Of a stretch of DNA of 32,203 nucleotides, positions 25,121 to 32,203 are shown piece by piece. Source of the stretch: Verrucomicrobiota bacterium. Lineage in GTDB: Bacteria > Verrucomicrobiota > Verrucomicrobiia > Opitutales > Opitutaceae. Below the pieces are notes generated by a model. It was not told the origin of the DNA. It searched no databases and was given only the letters and a program-made list of their open reading frames with translations. Where the stretch lies: positions 1 to 32,203 of the forward strand of contig JAEZGX010000023.1 in assembly GCA_023416735.1 (NCBI GenBank), read 5' to 3'. Position 1 is the stretch's first letter. The number at the start of each line of letters is the position of its first letter. The translations under genes were made by a program, and so were the position numbers.

Positions 25121-26386
25121 ATGACCACAAAACCTTTTTCCGGCAGTCGTCCCGTTGCCCTTGTGCGTTGCGGTTGGCAAACCGCCAACATCGGCGACAT
25201 CGCGCATACGCCGGGTATCCTGCGCGTGTTGGAGCGCCATCTCCCCGAGGTGCAGTTGATCCTGTGGCCGGGGAATTTCGATCGCGGCGTGGAGAGTCTG
25301 ATCCGCGGAAAATTTCCATCGGTGCGCCTCGTCTGTGATGCGCCCCAGTGGCAACCGGCGACGCCGCAACCCGGCGACGTGACCTTGGCGACGGCGTTCG
25401 CGGAGGCGCAGGTATTATTACACGGGCCGGGACCGTCGCTGGTCGCGCATCGCGACGTCGCGCGTTGGAGGAATGAGACCGGCAAACCTTGGGGAGTGCT
25501 GGGCGTGACCTTGGGCAGTCCGGTGGGAAACATCGATCCGCGGCCGGAGTTTCCGCCGGCGTTGCGCGAGTTGCTCGATACCGCGGCCTTCGTTTTCACG
25601 CGTGAGACCAAGTCCCTCGCCGCCGCGCGCGAGGCGGGAGTCCGGGCGCCGCTCGGGTTCATGCCTGACGCGACGTTTGCGCTCGAGGATTTCCGTCACA
25701 CCCCGCGCGCAGACCAGTTGCTCGAACGACACAATCTGGCGAACGACGGTTTCCTGTGCGTTGTGCCGCGTCTCCGCCTGACGCCCTATTGGCGCATGCA
25801 CCCGGAACGCGCTTATCCCGAAGCCGAGATCGTGGCCAAGGACCGCTTCAATGCAGAACACGTCGAAAGCGATATGGCCAAGTTGCGGGCGGCCGTCGTC
25901 GCGTGGGTGCGCACCACGGGCCTGCGCGTGTTGGTTTGCCCGGAAATGTCTTATCAAACCGACCTGTTCGAGCCGCACATTCTCTCGGCGCTTCCGGCGG
26001 ACGTGAGATCGCATGTCGCCGCGCTGGATCGCTACTGGTTGCCGGACGAAGCTGCGGCCGTGTTTGCCCGCGCTCGCCTGGTCCTGAGTATTGAATGCCA
26101 CTCGCCGATTCTGGCGAATGCCGTAGGCCGGCCCGCCATTTACCTTCATCAGCCCCAGGATACATGGAAGAGCCAGATGTATCCAGATATTGGACTCGGA
26201 GAATGGGCGCTGCAGATCGAAAATACGAGCGGCGAATCCGTCGCGGAGCACGTGCTCTGGATTCATGACAATTATCCGGCGGCGCTCGCCACCGCGGCCC
26301 AGGCACAGGAGCGCGCGCGGGAGGCGATGGCCCGCGCGGCAGCGAGCCTGCCCGCGCATCTCGGATGGACGCGCGCTTCGAGCTGA
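25121..26386 (+). CDS. Polysaccharide pyruvyl transferase family protein (PF04230-like)
   Basis: This 421-residue soluble protein has two Rossmann-like halves. The N-terminal segment VALVRCGWQTANIGDIAHTPG is the family's glycine-rich NIGD loop, and LLHGPGPSLVAHRDV and FTRETKSLAAAREAGV match the middle part. The C-terminal half has LVLSIECHSPILANAVGRPAIYL and WKSQMYPDIGLGEW, where ECHS replaces the more usual R-x-H signature. Known members (CsaB, WcaK, ExoV) add pyruvate ketals to cell-wall or exported sugars. There is no signal peptide, so it is cytoplasmic. Its place between the binding protein (52 bases upstream) and the first permease (32 bases downstream) is unusual for an importer operon, and its activity here is not known. 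The ATG at 25121 was chosen because upstream codons lack family features. Confidence 0.8.
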   Translation: MTTKPFSGSRPVALVRCGWQTANIGDIAHTPGILRVLERHLPEVQLILWPGNFDRGVESLIRGKFPSVRLVCDAPQWQPATPQPGDVTLATAFAEAQVLLHGPGPSLVAHRDVARWRNETGKPWGVLGVTLGSPVGNIDPRPEFPPALRELLDTAAFVFTRETKSLAAAREAGVRAPLGFMPDATFALEDFRHTPRADQLLERHNLANDGFLCVVPRLRLTPYWRMHPERAYPEAEIVAKDRFNAEHVESDMAKLRAAVVAWVRTTGLRVLVCPEMSYQTDLFEPHILSALPADVRSHVAALDRYWLPDEAAAVFARARLVLSIECHSPILANAVGRPAIYLHQPQDTWKSQMYPDIGLGEWALQIENTSGESVAEHVLWIHDNYPAALATAAQAQERAREAMARAAASLPAHLGWTRASS

Positions 26387-26418
26387 CCTCCGCGCCCTGA
26401 AGTAGTGGCGATTTTTTC

Positions 26419-27366
26419 ATGGCTCTTCCCATTTCCCGTCAGAAATCCCTCCGCGAATGGAAGCTGTATTTCTTCGTGCTTCCATCGCTGTTGTTTGTCG
26501 CGACGTTCTCCTATTTTCCGGCGGCGAGCGCGGTCTATCACAGTTTCTTCGCTTGGGCGGGCGGGGAAACGAAGCAGTTCATCGGGCTGGAGAATTTCCG
26601 CCGCGCTTGGAACGACACGGTTCTGTGGGACTCGTTCAAGACCGTTTCGATCCTGATGCTCTTCAACCTCGCCAAGATGATGCCTTCGATCGTCATGGCG
26701 GTGCTCATTCACCGGCTGAAGAGCGATCGCTGGCAGTATTTCTATCGGGTGCTGCTCGTGGTGCCGATGATTGTGCCCTCGCTGGTCACGTTGTTCGTCT
26801 GGAAATTTTTCTTCGATCCCAACCTGGGGGTGCTGAATCGCGTGCTTGAGGCCACCGGAGTGAAAAATCTCCTGGTGAGCTTGGACGGGTTTTTTGGCTG
26901 GGGCGTGTTTTTTTCCGACGTGCCGATCGCGTGGCTTTCGCAACCGGAGCTGATCATGCCGGCGCTCTTCATCTGGGGATTCCCCTGGATCGGCGCGGTG
27001 GGAGTGTTGATCTACCTCGCGGGCCTGCAGTCCATTGGGCAGGAAGTATATGAAGCCGCTGACCTCGATGGGGTGGGGCCTTTCGGCAAGTTTATATATA
27101 TAGAACTGCCATTGATCCTCACGCAGGTTAGGTTGTCCTTGATCCTGCTCGTGGTCAGCACGCTGCAGGGTTACGGCTTCCTCCTGCTGTTGCTGGGGGA
27201 GTCCGGGGGACCGAGCGGGCGGGGCATGGTGCCCGGACTGTGGATGTATAATCGCGCCTTTATCGCGGGAGAGTTCGGCTATGCGTGCGCCATCGGCATG
27301 ATCCTGTTCGTTTTCATTCTCGCCCTGACGTATTTGAACCAGCGCTACGTGCGCGTCGAAAAATGA
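26419..27366 (+). CDS. Sugar ABC transporter permease (MalF/UgpA-like)
   Basis: This 315-residue integral membrane protein has about six hydrophobic segments, starting with FFVLPSLLFVATFSYFPAA and ending MILFVFILALTYLNQRY. The cytoplasmic EAA loop that contacts the ATPase is EVYEAADLDGVGPFGKFIYIELPLI (about residues 209-233). A periplasmic stretch SLDGFFGWGVFFSDVPIAWLS (about 154-174) is typical of the carbohydrate-uptake CUT1 group. It pairs with the following permease, whose ATG overlaps its stop (ATGA at 27363-27366), so translation is coupled. Together they form the inner-membrane channel. The upstream gene ends 32 bases before. Confidence 0.93.
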   Translation: MALPISRQKSLREWKLYFFVLPSLLFVATFSYFPAASAVYHSFFAWAGGETKQFIGLENFRRAWNDTVLWDSFKTVSILMLFNLAKMMPSIVMAVLIHRLKSDRWQYFYRVLLVVPMIVPSLVTLFVWKFFFDPNLGVLNRVLEATGVKNLLVSLDGFFGWGVFFSDVPIAWLSQPELIMPALFIWGFPWIGAVGVLIYLAGLQSIGQEVYEAADLDGVGPFGKFIYIELPLILTQVRLSLILLVVSTLQGYGFLLLLLGESGGPSGRGMVPGLWMYNRAFIAGEFGYACAIGMILFVFILALTYLNQRYVRVEK

Positions 27367-28361
27367 GTCGTTCCGGCACCGCTCTTTCTTCGCGCCGGCG
27401 CCGTGCGTGGCCGAACCATATCGTGATCTGGGCGCTGATCATCGTGGAGCTCTTTCCGCTCTACATGATGCTGCAGATTTCGTTCAAGGATAACGCCGCG
27501 TTCCTGCAGAATCCATGGCTGCCGTCGGCTCCTTTTAGCGTGACCGAACGTTTCGCGCCCGCGGCGGGCGAAGTCGAGGCAGCGTCGGAACTGAAGAGCC
27601 GCGTGGCCACCTGGTCGGAGGTTTTTGCGGGTGCGGAGCCCTCCGCTCCGACCGCGGTGGTGGTTGAAAAGAAATTCGACCTGTCGGTTTACCAATTCGC
27701 GAATTGGCGCTTCGGCGCGAAACTCATCGTCCCGTTCGTCGCGAACTCGGTATTCGTGGCCCTTTCGGGCACTCTGGTCACGGTCGGCCTGGCGATTCTG
27801 GGAGCCTATTTTTTTGCCCGCTATCGCATGCCGTTGAGCGGAGTGCTCTGGCCGGCGTTTCTCATTTTAATGCTGCTACCGAGCGTGGTGAACCTGGTGC
27901 CGCTCTTCATGCTGCTCAAGGAGCTCTCCCTCCTCAACACGCTGGTGGCTCTCATCGTAGTCGGAGTCGCGAGCGGGCAGGCGTTCAATTTGCTGGTTCT
28001 GCGCAGCTTCATCGAGGATTTGCCGAAGGATCTGTTCGAGGCGGCGGAGATGGATGGCGCGAGCCATCTGCAGCAAATCGTGCACGTGGTCATTCCAATG
28101 TCGGGTCCGATCATCGGGACACTGTCGATCCTCGCGTTCCTCGGGAAGTGGAATGAGTTTCTCCTGCCGCTCGTCGTGTTGCGCGACAAGGAACTGTTCA
28201 CGCTCGGGGTGGGCTTGATCTACCTCGATGGCGAATACGTGAAACAGTGGGGCCAGATCATGGCGGCCTACTTCATCGCGGCGATTCCGCTGATCGTGAT
28301 CTTTCTCTTCTGCATGCGGCTGTTTGTTCGCGGGCTATCCGCGGGAGCAGTCAAAGGCTGA
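27363..28361 (+). CDS. Carbohydrate ABC transporter permease (MalG/UgpE-like) with an enlarged periplasmic loop
   Basis: This 333-residue membrane protein of the CUT1 permease group has its first transmembrane helix at about residues 19-37 (HIVIWALIIVELFPLYMML) and the EAA loop at DLFEAAEMDGASHLQQIVHVVIPM, contacting the ATPase. Between the first and second helices is a hydrophilic loop of roughly 75 residues (about 43-117), longer than the common 30-50 residues of MalG-like proteins. This loop may contact the unusual binding protein or TPR partner, which is inference. The start was set at the ATG overlapping the stop of the preceding permease. The ATPase gene follows after 11 bases. Confidence 0.92.
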   Translation: MSRSGTALSSRRRRAWPNHIVIWALIIVELFPLYMMLQISFKDNAAFLQNPWLPSAPFSVTERFAPAAGEVEAASELKSRVATWSEVFAGAEPSAPTAVVVEKKFDLSVYQFANWRFGAKLIVPFVANSVFVALSGTLVTVGLAILGAYFFARYRMPLSGVLWPAFLILMLLPSVVNLVPLFMLLKELSLLNTLVALIVVGVASGQAFNLLVLRSFIEDLPKDLFEAAEMDGASHLQQIVHVVIPMSGPIIGTLSILAFLGKWNEFLLPLVVLRDKELFTLGVGLIYLDGEYVKQWGQIMAAYFIAAIPLIVIFLFCMRLFVRGLSAGAVKG

Positions 28362-28372
28362 CCCATCGAACT

Positions 28373-29509
28373 ATGGCGACCGTCAAGATTGAGCAATTGG
28401 TCAAGGTTTACGCCGAGCGCGGAGGTCCGGGAACGCAGGTCGTTCACGGCATCGACCTCGAGGTGCGCGACGGTGAGTTCATGGTGTTCGTCGGCCCATC
28501 GGGCTGTGGGAAGTCGACCACGCTGCGCATGATCGCAGGCTTGGAGGACATATCCGGCGGGACGATCTCCATCGACGGGCGAGTCGTGAACGACGTTCTG
28601 CCAAAGGATCGGGATATCGCGATGGTGTTTCAAAACTACGCGCTCTATCCACACATGACCGTTTACGACAACATGGCGTTCGGGCTGAAGATGCGAAAGT
28701 TGCCGAAATCCGAAATCGATCGGCGCGTGCGCGAGGCGTCAGCGATGCTCGGGCTGGACAAATACCTGCAACGCAAGCCCAAGGCCCTGTCGGGCGGGCA
28801 ACGACAACGCGTCGCCGTCGGCCGCGCCATCGTGCGCAAGCCCAAGGTGTTTCTCTTCGACGAGCCGCTGTCTAACCTCGATGCGAAGATGCGCGCCGGG
28901 ACCCGGACGGAAATCACGCGTCTGCATCGGCGGTTGGGCGCGACGATGATCTATGTCACGCACGACCAGGTGGAGGCGATGACGATGGGCGACCGGATTT
29001 GTGTGATGAAGGAGGGACGGATCATGCAGCTCGCGACGCCCCTCGAGCTTTATGAGCGTCCTCAAAATCTTTTCGTCGCCGGGTTCCTGGGCAATCCGCC
29101 GATGAATTTCATCAAAGGAAAACTCCACGGCGCAGGGGATCGTTTCGAGTTCGTCGAACTCGGCACGAATCCTTCGTCGGGACGACTGTCGGTCGATGTT
29201 GCACTGCCTCAGCTTGCCTCGGCACAGCGCGATCAAGTCGTCGTCATGGGATTTCGGCCCGAGCGTGCGACTATCGGCGAGCCGGCGCCGGGCGAAAAAA
29301 CCATCTCGATTCCGGCGACGTTGAATCTCGTCGAGCAAATGGGCTCCGAATCCTACTGGCATCTGGAAACGCCGAATCATCCTCTCGTGATTCGAGTCGA
29401 TTCGGGGCGGCACGCCTCGGTCGGCGAGCGTCTCACGGTCCAGGTGCCGGTCGATGCGCTCCATTTCTTCGACTCCGCGACCGAGCAGTCGCTGACGTCG
29501 CGCCTCTAG
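28373..29509 (+). CDS. ABC transporter ATP-binding protein (MalK/UgpC/MsmX type)
   Basis: This 378-residue ATPase has Walker A GPSGCGKST at 41-49, Q-loop Q87, signature ALSGGQRQRVAVGRA at 138-151, Walker B KVFLFDEP at 158-165 and switch histidine H197 in VTHDQ. The C-terminal half (about 240-378) is the beta-barrel regulatory TOBE region of the UgpC/MsmX group, with MGFRPERATIG. It powers the two permeases encoded just upstream. Such ATPases are sometimes shared among several sugar importers. It contains MRAGTRTEI where the usual text is LRVxMRxEI, a mild departure. The ATG at 28373 was chosen because the longer open frame overlaps the permease gene. Confidence 0.94.
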   Translation: MATVKIEQLVKVYAERGGPGTQVVHGIDLEVRDGEFMVFVGPSGCGKSTTLRMIAGLEDISGGTISIDGRVVNDVLPKDRDIAMVFQNYALYPHMTVYDNMAFGLKMRKLPKSEIDRRVREASAMLGLDKYLQRKPKALSGGQRQRVAVGRAIVRKPKVFLFDEPLSNLDAKMRAGTRTEITRLHRRLGATMIYVTHDQVEAMTMGDRICVMKEGRIMQLATPLELYERPQNLFVAGFLGNPPMNFIKGKLHGAGDRFEFVELGTNPSSGRLSVDVALPQLASAQRDQVVVMGFRPERATIGEPAPGEKTISIPATLNLVEQMGSESYWHLETPNHPLVIRVDSGRHASVGERLTVQVPVDALHFFDSATEQSLTSRL

Positions 29510-29535
29510 AACGATAGTGACGAGATGCACACCCC

Positions 29536-30423
29536 GTGATCAGAACCATCGCACTGGCTCTTCTGCTGTCCGCTGTCGTCACTTTTGCGTCCGAGTCGCC
29601 TGCGATTCAGGCCGACTATGACTATCCGCCGCACACGATACCCCATTCACAGTTGCGAGTGCTGCCCAAATCGGAGCCGGATCGCACCTATCAACTCCAT
29701 ATCGGATTGCCTCCGAGCTACGCCCGGCAGCCGGACCGGAAATTTCCGGTCGTGTATGTGACGGACGGATACTGGGACTTTCAGAAGATGGCCGCGATCC
29801 GCGCGGTTTTGATCACGGACAAGGTGGTTCCTGAGTTTATTATCGTTGGGCTTGGGTATGCGGGACAGGGGCTGAATTATCACCGCTTGCGCCTGCACGA
29901 TTTGTTTCCGGTGCAGGTTGGCGGCTCTGAGGAGACGGGGCACGCGGGCAAGTTTTTGCAGACCATCGAAGAGCACGTGATTCCATTCGTGGAACGCGAG
30001 TATCGGGCGGATACCTCGTATCGGGTGCTGGCAGGAGCGTCAGCCGGAGGCTTGTTCACGCTTTATGCGATGCATACCAAGCCGGCGTTATTCAACGCCT
30101 GGCTGGCGGCGACGCCGGCATCGTTTTTTGCGTCGGACGATTGGGTGCTCGACTACGAGAAAAAATTCTTTGAAGCCGGTCACCTGCTCAAAGGACGGCT
30201 CTATGTGACGGTCGGAGGAAACGAAGGCGCGGAATATATTGCCAGTGTGCTTCGATATAACCAACGCGTGATTTCTAGAAAGTATCCGGAATTGAATTAC
30301 GAGTTTCGCATCATTGACGGCGAGCGTCATTCGGGGGGCCAGATGGAAGCATATGTTCGCGGTCTCCGGTTTGTTTTTGAGCCGCTTGCGCCTGAGTCGG
30401 GTCCCTCGCCGAGGAATCCCTAA
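29536..30423 (+). CDS. Secreted alpha/beta-hydrolase esterase (PF00756-like)
   Basis: This 295-residue protein has a signal peptide (IRTIALALLLSAVVTFASES) and the esterase-D/CE1-like fold. The nucleophile Ser169 is in LAGASAGGLF, the likely catalytic histidine is H265 in DGERHSGG, and an acid could lie in TVGGNEGAEY. The family includes feruloyl and acetyl esterases, siderophore esterases and others, so substrate specificity is uncertain. Next to a sugar transporter, removal of acyl or feruloyl groups from polysaccharide fragments is a reasonable inference. It begins with GTG at 29536, since the ATG at 29525 gives only a four-codon frame. It follows the ATPase by 26 bases and precedes the serine hydrolase by 26, suggesting membership of the same operon. 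Confidence 0.8.
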   Translation: MIRTIALALLLSAVVTFASESPAIQADYDYPPHTIPHSQLRVLPKSEPDRTYQLHIGLPPSYARQPDRKFPVVYVTDGYWDFQKMAAIRAVLITDKVVPEFIIVGLGYAGQGLNYHRLRLHDLFPVQVGGSEETGHAGKFLQTIEEHVIPFVEREYRADTSYRVLAGASAGGLFTLYAMHTKPALFNAWLAATPASFFASDDWVLDYEKKFFEAGHLLKGRLYVTVGGNEGAEYIASVLRYNQRVISRKYPELNYEFRIIDGERHSGGQMEAYVRGLRFVFEPLAPESGPSPRNP

Positions 30424-30449
30424 CGTGACGGGCTGATTTATTCTCTTTC

Positions 30450-32015
30450 ATGACTCTGCAACGCATCCTGCATGTCACGCTCGCGGCAATAATCGTTGTT
30501 GTCACCGCTCATGCGCGGGGCGACGCGGCTTCCAAGCTCCCGCGCAGCACGCCCGAAGAGCAGGGGATTTCCTCGGAGGCGATCCTTTCGTTTGTCGAGG
30601 AGGCGGACCAGAAGATCGATTCGCTGCACAGTTTCATGTTGGTGCGCCATGGCCGGGTCGTGGCCGAGGGGTGGTGGTCGCCGTATGGGGCGGAAGAACC
30701 GCACACCTTGCAGTCGTTGAGCAAGAGTTTCACCTCGACCGCGTTTGGGATCGCAGCGGCGGAAGGCCGGCTGAGTATTGACGATCCGGTTATCAAATTC
30801 TTTCCCGACGAGGCGCCGGCGGAACCGAGCAAAAGGCTGCTCGCGATGCGCATCCGCGACCTGTTGCGGATGTCGACGGGACAGGCGGCCAGCGAACATC
30901 AACTGAATTTCGGGTTCCCCTTCCGCTCCAGGGAAAGTCTGGTGAAGTTATTTCTAGAGATCCCCGTAGATCGTAAACCAGGAACGCATTTCGTCTATAA
31001 TAGTGCGGCGACCTATGTTCTTTCGGCCATCATTCAGAAAGCGACGGGAGAGACTGTGTTGGACTACTTGAAACCCCGACTTTTCGAGCCGTTGGGCATC
31101 ATCGATCCGCAATGGGAAGCGAGCGCGCAAGGGGTCACTTTTGGCGGGTTCGGGCTCAGCCTTCGCACCGAGGAAATCGCCCGATTCGGCCAGCTCTATT
31201 TGCAGAAGGGACAATGGCGCGGCCGACAGATTATTCCGGCGGCTTACGTCGAGGAAGCGACTGCGTTGCAGACAGCGAGTGGCAGCAATCCCGACAGCGA
31301 TTGGGATCAGGGATATGGATACCAATTCTGGCGTTGCCGATTTGGAGCTTATCGCGCCGATGGCGCGTGGGGACAGTTCTGTGTCGTCATGCCTGAGTTC
31401 GATGCCGTGTTGGTGATCACGGGAACTTACCACGACATGCAATCGGCTCTTAACCTGGTCTGGAGCCGGATCGTCCCGGCCTTCAAAGAGGCTCCGCTTC
31501 CGGCGAATTCCGCGTCGGCGAGGAAGCTCGCGCAGAAATTGGAGAGCCTCGTGTTAAAGGCGCCGCAAGGGATCGCGTCGGCCTCGCCGTCCACGGAGAT
31601 TTTGGGCAGGCGCTATGTTTTTCCCGACAATCCGCAGCGCATCGAATCGATCGAATTCGAGCCCGAACAAGTGGGAGTCGGTGGTGCTTTCGTGGTGCGC
31701 ATTGCTGGAAAGGCACAACGTGTGATCGGAGGCGACGGCGCGTGGAGAAAGGCAGCACTCGGTGCGCAAGCCGGCAGCTTAGTGCCCATGGGCGTAATCG
31801 CGACGGACGCCGATCGGGAGATACCCATCGCGGTAAGCGGAGCGTGGAGCAGCGCCAACAACTACACGGTGGTGCTATGCCGCTATCAAACGCCGTTCAT
31901 TTCGACCTACGAGATGACGTTTTCCGGCGATGAGCTGATCGTCGAAAGGAAAGACGCCACGACAGGAAGCTGGACCAAGGATCGTAACCGCCTGGTCGGA
32001 AAAAGGGCGCGATGA
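30450..32015 (+). CDS. Secreted beta-lactamase-fold serine hydrolase
   Basis: This 521-residue protein has an N-terminal hydrophobic segment (RILHVTLAAIIVVVTAHARG) acting as a signal peptide. The class C beta-lactamase/PBP-type domain contains the catalytic SxxK motif S89-L-S-K92 in LQSLSKSFTST and a tyrosine motif FVYNSAATYVL at about 181-191 (Y183, with YNS in place of the common YxN). It extends beyond the hydrolase domain by about 150 residues of beta-rich sequence from residue 360. In this family, substrates range from cell-wall peptides to esters. A role as an esterase on imported glycans or in wall remodelling is possible, but no direct evidence decides. It is the last plus-strand gene of the run, starting 26 bases after the esterase. 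Confidence 0.8.
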   Translation: MTLQRILHVTLAAIIVVVTAHARGDAASKLPRSTPEEQGISSEAILSFVEEADQKIDSLHSFMLVRHGRVVAEGWWSPYGAEEPHTLQSLSKSFTSTAFGIAAAEGRLSIDDPVIKFFPDEAPAEPSKRLLAMRIRDLLRMSTGQAASEHQLNFGFPFRSRESLVKLFLEIPVDRKPGTHFVYNSAATYVLSAIIQKATGETVLDYLKPRLFEPLGIIDPQWEASAQGVTFGGFGLSLRTEEIARFGQLYLQKGQWRGRQIIPAAYVEEATALQTASGSNPDSDWDQGYGYQFWRCRFGAYRADGAWGQFCVVMPEFDAVLVITGTYHDMQSALNLVWSRIVPAFKEAPLPANSASARKLAQKLESLVLKAPQGIASASPSTEILGRRYVFPDNPQRIESIEFEPEQVGVGGAFVVRIAGKAQRVIGGDGAWRKAALGAQAGSLVPMGVIATDADREIPIAVSGAWSSANNYTVVLCRYQTPFISTYEMTFSGDELIVERKDATTGSWTKDRNRLVGKRAR

Positions 32016-32081
32016 GGTGGCTTTAAGCTGCCTGGCGAGATCGCGGTGGGATTCGGCGCGATCCTTCAACGTCGCGACGAG

Positions 32082-32203
32082 CTAGAGCCCGAGCATTTTT
32101 TGGCGGTAGTGTTCGTCGCTGCGGCCGGCGATGCGACGAACGTCGGCGGGATCGAGGTAAATGGGGCCGCCGGCGGCGAGCGCGCCGAGCGTGATGGTCG
32201 CGG
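32082..32203 (-). CDS. C-terminal end of an unidentified protein (partial, minus strand)
   Basis: A minus-strand frame enters from the right edge and stops with TAG at 32082-32084. Forty residues are visible, including GGPIYLDPADVRRIAGRSD and the ending RQKMLGL. The frame is GC-rich with coding-like third positions. It converges on the serine hydrolase gene with 66 bases between the stops. The family was not recognised and no function is proposed. Confidence 0.55.
   Translation of the reverse strand, partial: ATITLGALAAGGPIYLDPADVRRIAGRSDEHYRQKMLGL

Noticed and set aside
27096..27110. TTTATATATATAGA run inside the first permease as a promoter
   Set aside because: It encodes FIYIE within the conserved EAA loop region, so its composition is explained by coding and no -35 partner is apparent.
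1..32203. CRISPR arrays, tRNA or rRNA genes, complete insertion sequences
   Set aside because: No regularly spaced repeats, cloverleaf-like sequence, rRNA signatures or transposase genes were noticed on reading; short or degenerate ones could be missed without computation.

Overview
The window looks like a carbohydrate-utilisation region from a high-GC member of the Verrucomicrobiota, most probably an Opitutaceae-like bacterium. The clearest signs are two outer-membrane TonB-dependent receptors that carry the LSPFTV box right after the signal peptide, a bacterial-type glucuronoyl esterase (CE15), repeated pairs of TIM-barrel sugar isomerase plus Gfo/Idh/MocA oxidoreductase, and many LacI, AraC and LuxR-type regulators. 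Most starts lack a good Shine-Dalgarno sequence. Taxonomy is inferred from gene style only. No rRNA, tRNA, CRISPR array or complete insertion sequence was seen.

Layout. Positions 1-67 hold the tail of an unidentified gene. On the minus strand, 107-3553 encodes a receiver-less LuxR-type regulator and a large FAD/Fe-S 2-hydroxyacid dehydrogenase. Divergent from these, 3825-6116 encodes a sugar isomerase/epimerase and a Gfo/Idh/MocA dehydrogenase. Positions 6304-10742 look decayed: a frameshifted and truncated CBM-bearing protein is followed by a TonB-dependent receptor that has lost its C-terminal barrel. Its 3' end runs into the 3' end of the CE15 gene (10693-12012, minus). A complete TonB-dependent receptor (12322-15780), a terminator-like hairpin and a PF05426-type polysaccharide lyase (15852-17027) follow.

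A three-gene minus-strand unit (17008-20240) carries a Gfo/Idh/MocA dehydrogenase, a second TIM-barrel isomerase and a cytoplasmic beta-propeller resembling oligogalacturonate lyase. It is divergent from an AraC regulator (20305-21123). A LacI regulator (21206-22261) and a 333-base gene-free stretch precede an eight-gene plus-strand run (22595-32015): TPR protein, membrane-anchored solute-binding protein, polysaccharide pyruvyl transferase-family protein, two sugar permeases, a MalK/UgpC-type ATPase, an esterase and a beta-lactamase-fold serine hydrolase. The window ends inside an unidentified minus-strand gene.

Working model (inference): a uronic-acid-containing, ester-decorated plant or algal polysaccharide is attacked outside the cytoplasm by the CE15 esterase, the lyase and other esterases. 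Fragments are imported through the TonB-dependent receptor and the ABC transporter, then processed inside by the propeller, isomerase and dehydrogenase modules under AraC and LacI control. The least conventional part is the transporter operon, where a pyruvyl transferase-family gene and a translationally coupled TPR gene sit among standard importer genes.
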